DNA of 64,000 nt. It comes from Labyrinthula sp. Ha (Eukaryota; Sar; Bigyra; Labyrinthulida; Labyrinthulaceae). Below the pieces are notes generated by a model. That model was not told where the DNA came from and searched no databases. It saw nothing but the letters and a program-made list of their open reading frames with translations. The DNA lies in assembly GCA_015227615.1 (NCBI GenBank), contig JAALGZ010000055.1, positions 166,756 to 230,755 on the forward strand, written 5' to 3'. Below, piece after piece: positions 11,687-24,290 of the stretch (positions are counted from its first letter, which is position 1; every line of letters begins with the position of its first letter). Position numbers and translations under genes: made by a program.

Positions 11687-12378
11687 ATTCTTGTAAGCTT
11701 ATAAAATAAACTAAGAGTATCTATCTTTTTCTATTTATTTTTTGTTCTTCAATCACCAGTTTTTACCAAGAGAAGATTGGGACGTTTCTCTAGTTCCAGT
11801 TTTACCTTGACTCTTAAACTCCGGGCCAAACAGGATTGAGCATGAGACTCAAATTAATATCTCATCTCCGTTTCTCATTAAATACTTAAGGAAGTTTCTT
11901 ACAAAAAATCTGTAAAATTAGAATACGAGACAAGACATAAAAATTTGACAGATTGGGTTATCTCGGGATCTTACTAGACTTTTGGTATTGTTTGCGGATA
12001 TGTGAGTGGCGTACTTTCTAGTACATCGCACTGGGGATAAACTTACAATATCGGTGGAGAGTATTAATTAACAGGACAATCCTCAGTTTTAGAGCTGTCT
12101 TTCGTTTGTATATCATTCTTAACTTTGTTTTTTCTTTCTTTTGTTGTTTCACCCATGGGTTGTTTGCTCTGTATACTTTTCAACTTTACCTAGTTGCCGT
12201 TTTGAAGGGTGTTCAAGTTCGAATTAGTAAATAAACGCAAATGAAAAGAAGCTGGGCGCTGGACAGGGGTTGGTGATATCTGTTCACCATAGGTGAAGTC
12301 TTTGATTTTTACACGTATTCTGAACCAACAGGTAGCTATCGACAAAAATTAATTAAGGTTTAGAAAAAAAACTCAACA
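11687..12378. other. Intergenic spacer between two minus-strand genes
   Basis: AT-rich DNA with no open frame of note. It would hold the 3' end of the OSCA/CSC1-like transcript and the promoter, or upstream exons, of the gene at 10739-11686. I see nothing else in it. Confidence 0.5.
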
Positions 12379-15168
12379 CTATATATTCTCTACTGTCTTT
12401 TCTTTCAGAGTTGGGTGAAGATAGTTTCCATGAAAGATTTGGAATTCTCCTTTACCAATATCAGAACCTTCCACTTCTGATATATTGACTTCCAGGTCTA
12501 CTGTTTTCGTCAACGTGTGATCGATGTCAAATAATCTAGTAGACGCCAAAGGCAACCCATTCAGTTGGTTCGAGTATACTTTATCGAAATAGATATAAAC
12601 TAGAACAATAAAGACTAGCAGCGGAAGACAAGCAGTAGCCAATCCCGGTCTTGCAAAAATACCATACATTCCCATCATAGTTAGAATAAGCAGCACCAGC
12701 GAAAATATCCAGCTATTCATAATATTCCTAAAGTTACTTCCTAGCGAGTCTATTGGCTTTAAAACCCCAGTTGTTCCATACACATGATAGAGCTGGAATC
12801 GACCTAAGAAGAGATTTACAGTAGCGTACCCAAGGGCTACGACAACAACTAAGGGTGATAGTATACTATAGGTTATTCCAATGGTATACAGTAACATGCT
12901 AGAGGCGTTCCAAGAGGCTAGGAAAGGTTGGTCTATCTTATCAATATGCTTGCAAACAAAGCAGTGAACATATTTTCTTTCACGTTCAGAGTGTGATTCA
13001 CCATAGAATGCTTTTCTTAGTCCATAAAAAATAATTTCTGTGACTCTAAAATATTGGAGTGGAAGCATTAGTAGAGCCCGTATCATAATATATTGCATGA
13101 AAAATACTGCGTTATTTGGTATAAACTGCGCAAAGATGTTAACAATTTCTGTTGGATTCGCCAAGTTATCTCCTACAATTCCAGTTAATGACCCTGATAT
13201 TTGGTAAAATATGAATAACTGCAAAACAGAGAAAGCGTAATAGGTGTTGTAAAAAGAGGAATGGAGATCAGAGGTGGCTAAGGGTTTTGAAATATTTTGT
13301 ACAGCCATAATAAATGTCGGAAGAAGTGCAAACACCGCAACCAAGAGGAAAGGTGATATCTGCTCTGCAACATCCACTAGATATTCATTGTCCGCTAAGA
13401 ATTCATCAAGTTGTTCATTGTCTTGGCGCAAGTTTTCTAGATTTGAAGAAATAGCAATTGAAGAAACAAAAGTTCCAAATCCAATAAGTAGAGCCAAGTT
13501 TGCGAAAAATATAACAAACCTCACCATAATTTTATACAGCGAAGAAACACCGAGGTTATCATAAATTACATCATCAGGTTTCTTAGCCGCAGTAACAAGC
13601 ATAGAGTCCAACACTTGGGACAGCTTAACCTGGGATGAGACCTCAGAGTCAAATCTTTTTTTAAAAGTGACAAAAGCCGCTGACTTAAGCATCCTCTTTC
13701 GAACTACTAGCAAATCAGTGCTTGCTTTATCTTTTTTGCTTTGCTCGCGCCTTAGAACCAACTCCTCAGCAAGTTTCTTACCTCTTTGTAAGAGGCCGCC
13801 AGTAATTTTCAAAGGCGCTTTCATCATATTGGCACCAGTAGCAGTTTTGGGAGCCGCAACTTTTTCAGTTTTTCTCAATAAAGTTTCCCCTTCATCGGTA
13901 ATATCAGCACTCTGTTCAAACTCATCAAGTGTGGATTGAGTTGTATTTTCAACGATAGGTTCTGCCTTCGATTCAGTCAAATCAAGCTCAACTATTTTAT
14001 ACATTCGTTGTTCTTGCAATAAGATGAAGTCGTTCAAGAAACTCAAACTTTTGTCATAAAACTCTTCATCCGTCATTTCTGAAGCCAGGTTCTTATTTAT
14101 AAACACATTTTTCAATAATCCACACGTTAAGGCTGAGACAAGAGAAATTAATCTTGACTTAAAAGGTGTAGATGTAGCCATTCCAAATACTTTCTTCAGC
14201 TCCTCTTCTTCTGCAACAGAATACTGAAAGTTAGAGCCTTCAACTTTGAATACATCGAACTCTCTATTAAAAAGTTGGGAGTTTGCTACATGGTTAAAAT
14301 CGACCATTTTTTTGGCTCCCTTTCTCTTCGCCTTTTCAAGAGCCAAAAGCACAGATGTTCTTTTCGCTTTAAGTGTTTGAATATTCTTTGTAAAATTGGA
14401 GCTGGGAACAAACTCAATATCAATAATTTCTCCCAATAAAATTTCAAAATATTTTTTAAGCTTATCTTTAGCCATCAGAAAAGGGGGAATTCTCTCTAAG
14501 ATTACTGTGAGAGACTCTTCTCCATGTGTCACTAAGTACTGCAACTTCTTGTCAATAAAATTTTCATATTCCAACTTAATCAATACCAAAATCAGTACAC
14601 AAAGAATGTAAATACAAGAAAGCGATAGACGAAAAGCATAATCTGCATTTTGTGCTCCTTCCAAATTTGTCATAGATATTTTTTGAATATTTTCAGTTTC
14701 CTGGTCTTGATCTACAGTTGCGTAAGATGATGCTAGGACAATTAATCCAATGGGAGCCCATATAGAAAAAACTATACATGCCAGTCGATTTAATCGTACT
14801 GTAAGATAAGCGTCTAAACCAGCTACTCGTAGAATATCATCATCCTTGGGAAAGAAGCTTCGTACATTTTTGGGATCTTCAGGGATGGCATCCTCTTTTA
14901 GTTTAGAGTTAGCTTTGGTGAAAATAGATGGAAAATAGGTTCTTGTGGAGAACGATTGTCTAAATTTAAGCAGAAGGAAAAAGACAAGTAGCAATACGAT
15001 AAAAAGTGCCAAGTATGCTTGGAAGGACGTGCTGAGATCTTGAGAAGATACTCTTGTATCAACAGAGGTAGGATAGCCTGTAGGTATTGATGGAGAAGCC
15101 GTAGGAAGAGTAGGGCTCTGAGAAGGAATTAATGTGGGTGCATTTGAAGGTGATAATGTATCAGCCAT
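12379..15168 (-). CDS. OSCA/CSC1/TMEM63-family mechanosensitive cation channel
   Basis: A 929-residue polytopic membrane protein with the full layout of the OSCA/CSC1/TMEM63 family (DUF221), hyperosmolality- or stretch-gated cation channels of the plasma membrane or endomembranes. After a Pro/Ser/Thr-rich N-terminus (residues 4-33, repeats such as SPTLPT) come a TM segment near 48-70, two more near 128-150 and 178-197, a long cytosolic domain (about 200-545) and the multi-helix pore domain (about 560-890). Family features include the ERIPPFLMAKDKLKKYF region followed by a segment like the family's YF...I..V...., AAFVTFKKRF, and the PDDVIYDNLGVSSLYK stretch (family form: P.DV.W.NL) before the first pore helix. 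It ends at TAG. Length matches the family, with no sign of truncation. Whether it conducts Ca2+ cannot be read from the sequence. The Pro-Thr tract is the first of three in the window. Confidence 0.9.
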   Translation of the reverse strand: MADTLSPSNAPTLIPSQSPTLPTASPSIPTGYPTSVDTRVSSQDLSTSFQAYLALFIVLLLVFFLLLKFRQSFSTRTYFPSIFTKANSKLKEDAIPEDPKNVRSFFPKDDDILRVAGLDAYLTVRLNRLACIVFSIWAPIGLIVLASSYATVDQDQETENIQKISMTNLEGAQNADYAFRLSLSCIYILCVLILVLIKLEYENFIDKKLQYLVTHGEESLTVILERIPPFLMAKDKLKKYFEILLGEIIDIEFVPSSNFTKNIQTLKAKRTSVLLALEKAKRKGAKKMVDFNHVANSQLFNREFDVFKVEGSNFQYSVAEEEELKKVFGMATSTPFKSRLISLVSALTCGLLKNVFINKNLASEMTDEEFYDKSLSFLNDFILLQEQRMYKIVELDLTESKAEPIVENTTQSTLDEFEQSADITDEGETLLRKTEKVAAPKTATGANMMKAPLKITGGLLQRGKKLAEELVLRREQSKKDKASTDLLVVRKRMLKSAAFVTFKKRFDSEVSSQVKLSQVLDSMLVTAAKKPDDVIYDNLGVSSLYKIMVRFVIFFANLALLIGFGTFVSSIAISSNLENLRQDNEQLDEFLADNEYLVDVAEQISPFLLVAVFALLPTFIMAVQNISKPLATSDLHSSFYNTYYAFSVLQLFIFYQISGSLTGIVGDNLANPTEIVNIFAQFIPNNAVFFMQYIMIRALLMLPLQYFRVTEIIFYGLRKAFYGESHSERERKYVHCFVCKHIDKIDQPFLASWNASSMLLYTIGITYSILSPLVVVVALGYATVNLFLGRFQLYHVYGTTGVLKPIDSLGSNFRNIMNSWIFSLVLLILTMMGMYGIFARPGLATACLPLLVFIVLVYIYFDKVYSNQLNGLPLASTRLFDIDHTLTKTVDLEVNISEVEGSDIGKGEFQIFHGNYLHPTLKEKTVENI

Positions 15169-18100
15169 TTGGTAATGTGTTTAATATTTGTTTTCGATAA
15201 CTTTTTAGGGATATCTTTTTTGTGCAGACATTTCTCTGTGGGGATAGTTGCATACAGATATAATTTACGACAAAATTTCAGATGACACTACCATTATGAA
15301 CCGTAAGTTACGCCTATAGAGCCAAAGTAGTTACTTTATGATAAAGCATGTCTACCAGACTTTGTAGAAAAGAAAATACCCTACTGTTTTAGAGCCTTGA
15401 GAAAAACACTGTTCTCAAGCTATAGTTGAGAGTGTTCTTGCATGAGACAATGTTTAAGCCAACACCTAAGTAAGCTTGAAAAGTAACCAGCCGCACACAC
15501 CGGAAAAAAGACGTTCATCTTGTAATATACTACCTGCACTAAAAAAATGGTAAAAAATGATTGAACTTGTGCCTGATTTGAATTATATACTAGCTTATGT
15601 GTTGGTAAATCTTCAAGAACAATAGAGATATTGCACAAAATTGAATGACTGAACGATTTAGCCATTTATGGTTTCGCCAGTTGTGCCTTCGTAAAACAGT
15701 TTTTTTTTACAGATTAACAATACTAGTATGATATCAAAAGAGCTTTAAGAAAATTAACAGTAGTATCCTGCATCTTGGGTACAGTAACACCACCAAGTTT
15801 ATAAAAAAAGTAGTTCATGAATTTTATGTTTTTGGTCCTTCCCCTCGCCAGAAATGCTCGATGTTTCTTGATAAGTAGATTAGTTATAGTTAATAACCAA
15901 ATAATTTGCAGTACGACTTTCTTGTTTCAAATTTTTTCACATAAAGATTATTTTTGACAATACCGCAAGTAGAAGAACAAACTGAGACCTTGTCAACTTA
16001 AAATGATGTTTATGATCCAGCTTCTCGGTATACTTAATTACATTAAGTTTTTGCTTGACAATAACTCTGAGCTTTGAGCTTCTTGTATTACCTCGCCAAA
16101 GCTCCTGGAAGTTACAAAAACTTGAGCAATACTTTTCTTTATAATCAGGAAAGTTACTCTTAGCCAAAGATCAATAACTACTCGCAGCATGTTATATAGT
16201 TAGATTAGAAACCATACAAATATATTTTTAGTCATTTTGTTTGAGGTCTTAACCAAATTGGTTCACATCATTCCCTCTGATTATGAACTAACGTTTAATT
16301 GTTTTAGAAATTTCTAAAAGAAGTAATAATGAAATCTATCAACAGTTTATACATATGTTTCTCTGCATTGATCTACATATGATAGACTGAACAGTTTTGC
16401 GATAAGAATTTTAATTTAGATCTGCTTTGCTCTCATTTTTATGTAATAAGAAATCCTGAATACCAATGATTAACCTCAGAGAGTAGTAAACTTTGCAAAT
16501 GTTTGTATGTGAAACAGGGATTTCTTTCTTATTTTCAATACCATTTTCCAAATTTATATGAAAAAGCTCTCTTCAGATTAACATTATGTTGAGAAACTAA
16601 TAATGCCATAGCTGAAGATCTTGACCAAGCATTCAAACCCATTAAAACTAAAATAAAACTTTGGGACCCCCATTTCAAGTATTTCTGAGATCATACCTCA
16701 GCTAATCTCATAATAATATGAAAAATAAATTACATTTCTTAAGTGTATGTTAGCTCTAGCTTTAGCTACAAGAGATAATGTGGTTTCCTGGTGAGTAAAT
16801 CGTTCATATTCCGTCATATCACCCAGGTTACAATTTGGGCTTAATATTTCCAGCGAACTAGCCTTGACCTGAGCTTAGCTACTTTAACAATTAGACATAG
16901 GAATAAGTGTTTACGTCCAGCCATGCAGAGTTCTAATAAGCTAATTCACTAGAGAATAAAACTAGTTTTTAAAGTAGCTCTGAAAGAGCTCACCTTGACC
17001 ACGAGCAGGGTAATGTAAACCTCATATGCCAGCATTTTCGTTGAAGTATTCGGTACTAAATATTTTGAATAGTGTATCTGCCTCTTAAGACTAGCATTTT
17101 GTTATATTTGGTGAGTTTAAATCTTGATCTGTAGCTTTTTCCTGATGGATAAGTTAGCTTTGAAATTTTGAAGTCATCTTGGTCCTAGTTCCTAATTCAA
17201 AAATAATTGAAGATACACGACAACTAACATCGTCTTATATTGTAATTAACAGTTTAATTATTCTAATTATGCTGATGGTCATAACTATAAACAAGTATAT
17301 AGTTTTGTTCTATACTATAAATAGTAATGGAAGTAGTCGGTTAATCAGAGACAAGGAACTCAAGCGGCTAGATAAGTACTTACTAACCAATAAGTATTTA
17401 CTGAGACATGAAAAAAAACATTAGCAACTTGTACTATGGTGAATCTGTTCATATACACCGCTGTTAAGTTAAGTTATTTAATGGATAAACTGGGTCCTTT
17501 AATCTAATCTTATCCCCAGTCCCCCTATTACTACTATTTTACTAGTAATTTTGATTATGCTATAATACGGATTTCTCGGATTTCATTTTTGCGATCATAA
17601 TCTGAAATGAAAACCAAACGAAAAACACAAATCACAGGATGAAGACCGAGCCCGCTCCGTCCAGATGATACGAATTTCTAAGATGATATACAGCTCTCTG
17701 AAGATGGATCTAAAGATCTATTGAGGGGATGTGGACAACTTCTGACCCTTCTGCATATATTCTACACTATTTTCTATCATTTGCTGTCCTTTTGCTCAAC
17801 CCAGACAATTTGCAGTTTAGAAGAAGCAGCTAAAGGGTTCATATTGTTAATTTTTGACTTAAGAGATTAATACAGTGCATATGGTGGAGAACGTTGATGG
17901 TTTTGGGTGGATTTAGGTCTTGGTGAAGTTTTCTTTTATTTATAATTATCGTAAGGGCCATTTTCCCTTGTACGACTTTTTTTTGGAGTTTTCATTGTTT
18001 TATTATGTGGTGTCGGATATTGTGTTCTTTCAGGTAGATGTAGCTTATGATTTTGACCGGTTCTTTGTTTTTCTCAGAATTTTATTGAACTTAATTCATT

Positions 18101-18256
18101 TTTGATGCATTTTGAGCAGATAAAACTGAACTGATGCTTATTGTACAGTACGTTTCCTTAACTTTTGTCGTGTGGTATTGCTTTTATATATCCTAAAGTT
18201 AAATACCTTGCGCTTTACATATGTCTTATAATCTAGCTTTGGCATAAGTTCGAGTA
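15169..18256. other. AT-rich intergenic DNA without clear genes
   Basis: Short AT-driven open frames only (for instance near 15420-15665, 15937-16167 and 17179-17424); none shows a motif or convincing amino-acid composition. The stretch 17513-17545 (TCCCCAGTCCCCCTAT) resembles 24707-24725 (TCCCCAGCCCCCTATC), a hint of a dispersed repeat. The left part should contain the promoter of the OSCA/CSC1-like gene, which runs leftwards from 15168. Confidence 0.5.
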
Positions 18257-18409
18257 TCATGCTTCTTCTTCCTTCACCTCAATAAAATCCTCGGTAGGTT
18301 CTTCAGAGAGTAATGTTACAACGCCCTCGGTTTTGTTCGGTACTTTTGTGAAAACCCGCTTTCCTTTGGGCGGACTGAATCCCACCCTTTCCCGTTGTTT
18401 TCGTAACCA
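18257..18409 (-). CDS. Probable 3'-terminal exon of an unidentified gene
   Basis: On the minus strand an in-frame stretch of 50 codons ends at TGA (18257-18259). Its composition is protein-like and unlike the surrounding AT-driven frames: it starts WLRKQRERVGFSPP, is rich in Lys, Arg and Glu, and ends in an acidic tail (EVKEEEA). It is preceded by a good splice acceptor (TTGTAG, 18410-18412). About 130 bases upstream a possible donor (GTAAGC at 18540) follows a short open frame containing ATG and the residues APRGILGI; joined there, the phase matches. Local GC is higher than in the flanks. The product is not recognisable and upstream exons are unknown; it could also be a relic. Confidence 0.4.
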   Translation of the reverse strand, partial: WLRKQRERVGFSPPKGKRVFTKVPNKTEGVVTLLSEEPTEDFIEVKEEEA

Positions 18410-21400
18410 CTACAATGGATTTTTTGTAGCATATAAATATTCATGATTTTTGAAATAGGGAACAATTAGTTGATTTAAGTATAAAGGAGACTAAAAAAGT
18501 TAACATAAATGAGAAGACGTCTTTGCTGCATTTGGCTTACGATGCCTAAGATTCCACGAGGAGCTATAGTTAGCATACTACACTCACAGTTTTGTCAGAA
18601 AAATGTCTTCCCGGCATTTTGAGATGGCCAAATATATATATATTAGTAGGGGAATCAATGTAAATAATGTCCATAGAAGCCAAATATCTCATAACCAACA
18701 AGATTTTGGGATTATAGAAATGCTATAAAGATAAGACGAGCTGTCAGCTACTCTATGCAAATGAGATCCTGCACCTTGTAGCAAAATACCAGGGCATGTG
18801 CAACAGTTTTCAGAGAGATTAAAGTCAGCATTCATTGATACATGTTATGTTGGTGTTATAATAGTTGTCCACAGTAACTAGCTCTAAAAGATAGTTTTTA
18901 AAGGAACAAGAACCGTACAGCGGTGGCCCCTCACACTGAATGAAAAAGAAACTGCTAATCCAACTATGAGTAGAATACTTTCTAAAAGTATTATCCCAAA
19001 ATTCTAACTGTAGCTACCTTATTAGTCGAATATCTTAATTCAGAAGCTTTTAATGGCGAGGTTTTGGACTTATATCATCCTAGCACCTACCCTCGTTAGA
19101 CGACAAAATGCAATGATAATCGACCCAAACTTAATACTTACGGCAGTATAAGTATTAGCTAAACTAAAAACAAAACAAGTAGAATAAAGCAGCAAGATTC
19201 ACGTTAACAAAATTCTTTGTAAAAAAATCAGGACAACAATAATTTCAGAAAAATTATAATACATACAATATACATCAACCCGATATCCAATTTTGAGTAA
19301 TAACAAAAAAAGCGCGTGATATATCACCTCCTCAAGCCATAAAATAAGTAAAATTCTCAGTTCATATTGCGCTCAATCATGGAAAATAATATCCAGACCA
19401 TGGGAAGTACCCAGTATCTGTAACCTTTCACAAGAAATTGTACTCATTCTCTAGATGACCATCGTACTTCCCCTTAATCCACATTCAGGTGAGCTATATG
19501 GTTTTGAGTACGTGAACTATAGAACACTGCATTCATTTGCACAATTTGTATTCTTTCTCCCTGTTATTTTTGGCATGGATTTTGGGTAGCCAACAAATAC
19601 TTATTAATGGAACTGCGAATCACAAGGTGTTCTAGATTCCTGATAACGGAACAAGCGAAAAGAAGTATAGTGGAAATAAATAGATAGGCACTAGATCTGG
19701 GGTTCTCATATCAGGATGGGTTAGCGCGATTAATTAATTCCTTAAATGTAATGCGATTCACAATTGCTATGAAAGAACAAAGCAGCCACAAATAAATGAA
19801 TAATCAGGAAAATAACATATTCCCTTGAAAAGCTATTTTGTAATATCAAGATGAGTGGGGATTTCATGTAAAGATAATAAGGTTAAGCTGAAGACAGTGA
19901 TATTAAATAAAAGCTTCTATTAGAGAACAGATTGGATATATTTTAACCTAATCAAATATACCATGTATTAAACGTCATGTAATACCACAATCTCAGAAAT
20001 AATTCTTATTTTTAAAGGAGATTGCTTGAGAAAAAATAAAGAATAAATAATATTTCATTGGTTAATTTATATTAAGGGACAAAAATGTTTCATTCTTAAA
20101 CGCCTTTTGGGATTTATTTAATGTTTAAAATAAGTACATCTAAACATTCCGTGTGATATTGCTCACTGATTGTTGCTATCGTAAAAGAACTACTTATATT
20201 GAAGCTACCCATACCTCCTACTTAGGCAAACCTTTCCATGTGTATTTAATTATTGCTTACAATTAACAAGCTCAATGGGTTAACCTTTTTAAAATAAGAA
20301 GAATTCATACAAGATGAAAGTCAAGAATCGTGTAAATGAGCAGGTGAATTTTTTCAGTTTGACTAAACATCTACTGAGAGATAATAATTATCAAAGTTTA
20401 TTACAGGCTAACTGACATAATATTATAATTATTTTCGCTCTAACTTAACCTGGTAGAGATTTATTAACAAGTAGAGATACATTGCGCATATTTATCACCC
20501 CTATCGAGAGACATAAGGTATCAACTGGAACTATCAAAAGTAAAAAAGTGATAAAAAACGCAGGTAATATTCGGCTCTTAATATCATTAAGCCGTTTCTT
20601 TTTATATATAATTCGTCGTTTCACTGCTATACAACCTTAGATATTGTAAAAATTTGTCATTTAGACTAGGAGCACATGCAAAAAATTAGAGAAAATAGAA
20701 GTATCTATTTTACGTTTTACTTCATCAACCACAAATTATATTTAAAATGTTTACATTTCAGCAAAAAATATAATTATAGGATGAAAGTTTTTAAAAATTG
20801 TTTTAGTTATTATATAACATAAGACCAGAATGCTGGTAGTGGGAAATTCCTGTATGAATATTGTATTTATTTTAGGAAGTAACGAGTTAAGAGCTAAAGA
20901 TATTTTTCGAAACAGTTTTCGAAGAACAGTTCGGAGCTAACTTAAAATAAAAGCATAGTCATCTTAATACCAAAAAATGTCGCTTAATTTGGTTAGAATA
21001 TTTGAAATGTTACCTTTTACTTGGTAATGTCAGAACTTTGTCGTTGGCATGTGAGAGTAGTTATATTATAGGATAATGTATGGGCAGAAAATGTATATCT
21101 ATTCTTTCGTCATTTTAATTCAGCGATTAGAAAAATGTACATAACTAAAGAATTGTAACTCTGTGGATTTAGTTTTAATATACCATTCTATTTTTTTATT
21201 CTGCATGAAGTGTAATTTTTTACACTTCTTTCTCTATTTTGTTTACTCTTTCAATTTGATTTCAGTGAACCTCTCGAAACTTAATATTCTTTTTCAGTTT
21301 GATGATACAATTTTTAAGGGAAATTTGGTGGATTATATTCTATTTCCCTTTTTAAAGACAAAAAAGTTGAGTTTATTTTTATTTTAACGCCATTCAATTA

Positions 21401-22670
21401 GTATGCAACAAAAACAAAAAGAACTAAGAAAACTTGTTTACTGTATTATTAAGCTGATATTTAGTGAGTTGACATTATAGGTGAAATACAATCAACTACA
21501 GAGAAAGTTCGTTGAAAAATGCAACCATATCTTAATTTTCAATTAATTTCAACATAAAAATTCAAATTAGACCTAGGTTGAGATAAAATAGCAATTTTGC
21601 TGTCGTTTCTACCTTTTTTTTCTTCTTTTGAATGAATTTATGGGCTACTGTAGACAATATTAATTCTATCAACACTCTCTTCCTGGTCTAATACACCTAC
21701 TTTGATGCAGCTTTTCAATGGAACTCAAACGTCGTGGCTATATGTGAAGAATATCAGTTATGAAATATAACTTATATGAATATGGGTAGCTCTGACAAAT
21801 GCAGTCTTCCAACTGTTACAAACTGTATGAATACAATTTCATTCTTGAGTGCTTCAATTATTTAAGAAATTAACACAAAGGGCGCTAAAATTTTATGGAA
21901 AAATCATAATTGATAATTTAAAATCAATAGTATGACATAGCTAAGACAGAGATTTGCTTGCAACCACACGATGTATGGATTATTACAAAATTTTATGCTC
22001 TCAGCACTCTGTCAAAGTTTTCCCATACAGAACATTTGGAAAATTAATTTTAATATTAACAGAGCCAAAAACATAATTTTGCGCCATTGTTTTTTTATAC
22101 TTCCTAAAATTGTACACTAATTGCTTTAAAGACACTTATTAGGTATCATATTTATTAAATAATACGCTATCGTAAGCAATTCCCTTCCCTCCAGGTCTAT
22201 AACCTGGTCAATGGGCTTAAGGTAAGTGATTTTAGGTACAAATGGGTGGTAATTATACTGCGAAGTATGTGCAAACATTTAGATGTTATTATTTTGAGAA
22301 AAAAACTAAGAAGTTTACTGAAAAAGTACATAAAAATTTTAGACAACGCTGATAAAAGTTACAATAAAATGGGTTTACTTCAATTAGATAGCTTGTAACT
22401 GCAGCTTAAAGAAAGAAAATGTTTCTTCATCTTGGGGTAAAACATATTATAAACAATAGATTTTCAGCACAGCCATCCCATCATAGGAGAAAACTACAAA
22501 CTTAGATGAATAAAATTTAAGAGGAAGATTAACTAAAAGAAATCAGAGATAATTTTTATTCATATCTTTCCCCGAGCCTAAAATTTTCTTACTATTGCTT
22601 AGATACAATTTTCAGAACCAATTTTAAATGTATTCTAGAACTGGTGTTTAGCAGCATATTCACACACTAA
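18410..22670. other. AT-rich DNA, nothing recognisable
   Basis: The right edge of 18410-18600 holds a possible intron and a small upstream exon of the gene ending at 18257. Beyond that I see low-complexity AT-rich DNA, a short TA repeat near 18630, and one AT-driven frame of 74 codons (21163-21387) made mostly of Phe, Leu and Ile, which I do not believe is a gene. Confidence 0.5.
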
Positions 22671-23234
22671 TCATATGGAAAATGTAAAGAAGAACATTTT
22701 CAATATTGCAGAAAAGAAACATACAAAAATTAAAACTTGAGATTTAACTTTTTTTAAATCTCTCAATGTCGGCAACGATTTTAAACAGTGCGTTTGGTAA
22801 TTATCGTCTTTTTCGTTACGCAAAACATCTCCATAGATAACAAAAAATGCTGTTAACAAATTGTTATGCACATCATCACCAGCTGCCAAAATAAAATGAT
22901 ACACGCTGTTAGGGTCATACATTCATACCAATCTTTTTAAAATAATCGTTACCAGCAGCATGTATAGGTGGCCTAGCACTTGTTATAATATAAATGCACA
23001 TATTGATAGCTTTCTCTTGAGTCTCGTTTTTTTGTTTTAAAACAGATTTTCAAATAGATTCTGTTACTACTTTTGCATTATTTTTTAGTAAATTCTTATG
23101 TTTTTTTCTTTCATAATTCCAATTAAGAATGAATTGATGGAGGTAATGACCTCATTCAACCGTGCAAGAAAGCCCGCATAACGAGTACCATAAGAAATCT
23201 GGGAGAAAATATTCTTGGACGTAAATGTAGCCAT
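22671..23234 (-). pseudogene. Decayed gene of unknown family
   Basis: On the minus strand a protein-like reading starts at ATG 23232-23234 (MATFTSKNIFSQISYGTRY) and can be followed for about 180 residues to 22671, changing frame twice (at an A-run near 23105 and near 22920) with one in-frame TGA between. The three pieces are each protein-like: a helical start, a middle piece containing ARPPIHAAGNDYFKKIG, and a final piece beginning MYDPNSVYHFILAAGDD. The co-linear pieces make a mutated gene more likely than chance. I do not recognise the protein. Very short introns could in principle explain the breaks, but no GT-AG pairs fit well. Confidence 0.4.
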
Positions 23235-24033
23235 ATCACGACATATAGTGATACAAAGGAAAATATTATATGATTGGAAATGAAAAATTATAATGTTCTA
23301 GGAGTATATTCAAAAATAAATAGAGATACACCAACCCAGACGTGAATAACATCTTTATAGGGCTATTAGAGAGTTACCTTATAGTCAAAGTGTTGAAGCT
23401 TAGCACTGGCGGAATAAACAACAAGGAAAATACAATATTGTAAAAACAAGAATAAGAAAATTTAATAAAAGAGAAGCTATTCAAGACTTTATGGCAACTA
23501 AAAAATATTCAGTGTCATGTGAAGATAAGGCTCTGCGTGAAGTTCGAAAGAATTCAATGGAGCTCCATAAATATCGTATCCACATTGGACAAAATTTCAC
23601 CAGAGAAGAAAATGTTGTATAGAAAGACGAGGCCAGCTTCATCAATTCGTAAGAATATCTCTATCTATGAATAAGGGCATTATGTGAAGAATACAGAAGA
23701 TCGCATGCCAATAATCTATCATAATGATTCAATCAATGTAACAACGAAAATATATATATATATAAGATGATCACCTACATATTGTAGCAGCTAACTTGAG
23801 ACCAAGATGACTTGAAATTCATGGAACCAATCCTAATTATCGTAGAAATCCAAAAGATAATACCGGAGAAATTTATTACAGAAGAAAGTTGCGAATAAGA
23901 TTTTTTGACTCCGGAATCAGATACTCCTAAATCTCATTGGCCGAATTTTTAGTTGCCCAAATCTTTTTTTTGAAAAAATCAAACCAACAAAATCAAAATA
24001 AAAAATTTGAAATCATGACAGTTACATGATAAA

Positions 24034-24053
24034 AGACAGGACAGGACAGGACA
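24034..24053. repeat. Pentanucleotide microsatellite (GACAG)n
   Basis: About four consecutive copies of GACAG/ACAGG, inside the foldback structure. Confidence 0.85.
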
Positions 24054-24080
24054 AAGCTAGGACCCCGAAAACACAATAAT

Positions 24081-24172
24081 TTACAAGATTTAATAAGAGC
24101 TTACAAGATTTAACAAGATTTTACAAGATCTAAGAAGATTTAGGAATATTTAAAACATGTTACAAGATTTAA
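24081..24172. repeat. Degenerate 20-base tandem repeat around TTACAAGATTTA
   Basis: Copies begin at 24081, 24101 and 24121 with a 20-base period, and a further copy begins near 24160 after a diverged stretch. Each starts TTACAAGAT. Confidence 0.75.
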
Positions 24173-24179
24173 AAAAAAT

Positions 24180-24290
24180 GAACAAATTTGAGTGCAAGAA
24201 GAGAGCCAGGAAAAACAAAAGGTAAATTTTGAACAAAATTGAGGTCAAGAAGCGAGTCAGTAAAACCAAAAGGTAGAAATTGAATAAGAT
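24180..24290. repeat. 51-base direct tandem repeat
   Basis: Two full units, 24180-24230 and 24231-24281, both starting GAACAAA and sharing most positions (for example CAAGAAG, GAG.CAG, ACAAAAGGTA/CCAAAAGGTA), plus the start of a third at 24282. Confidence 0.75.
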
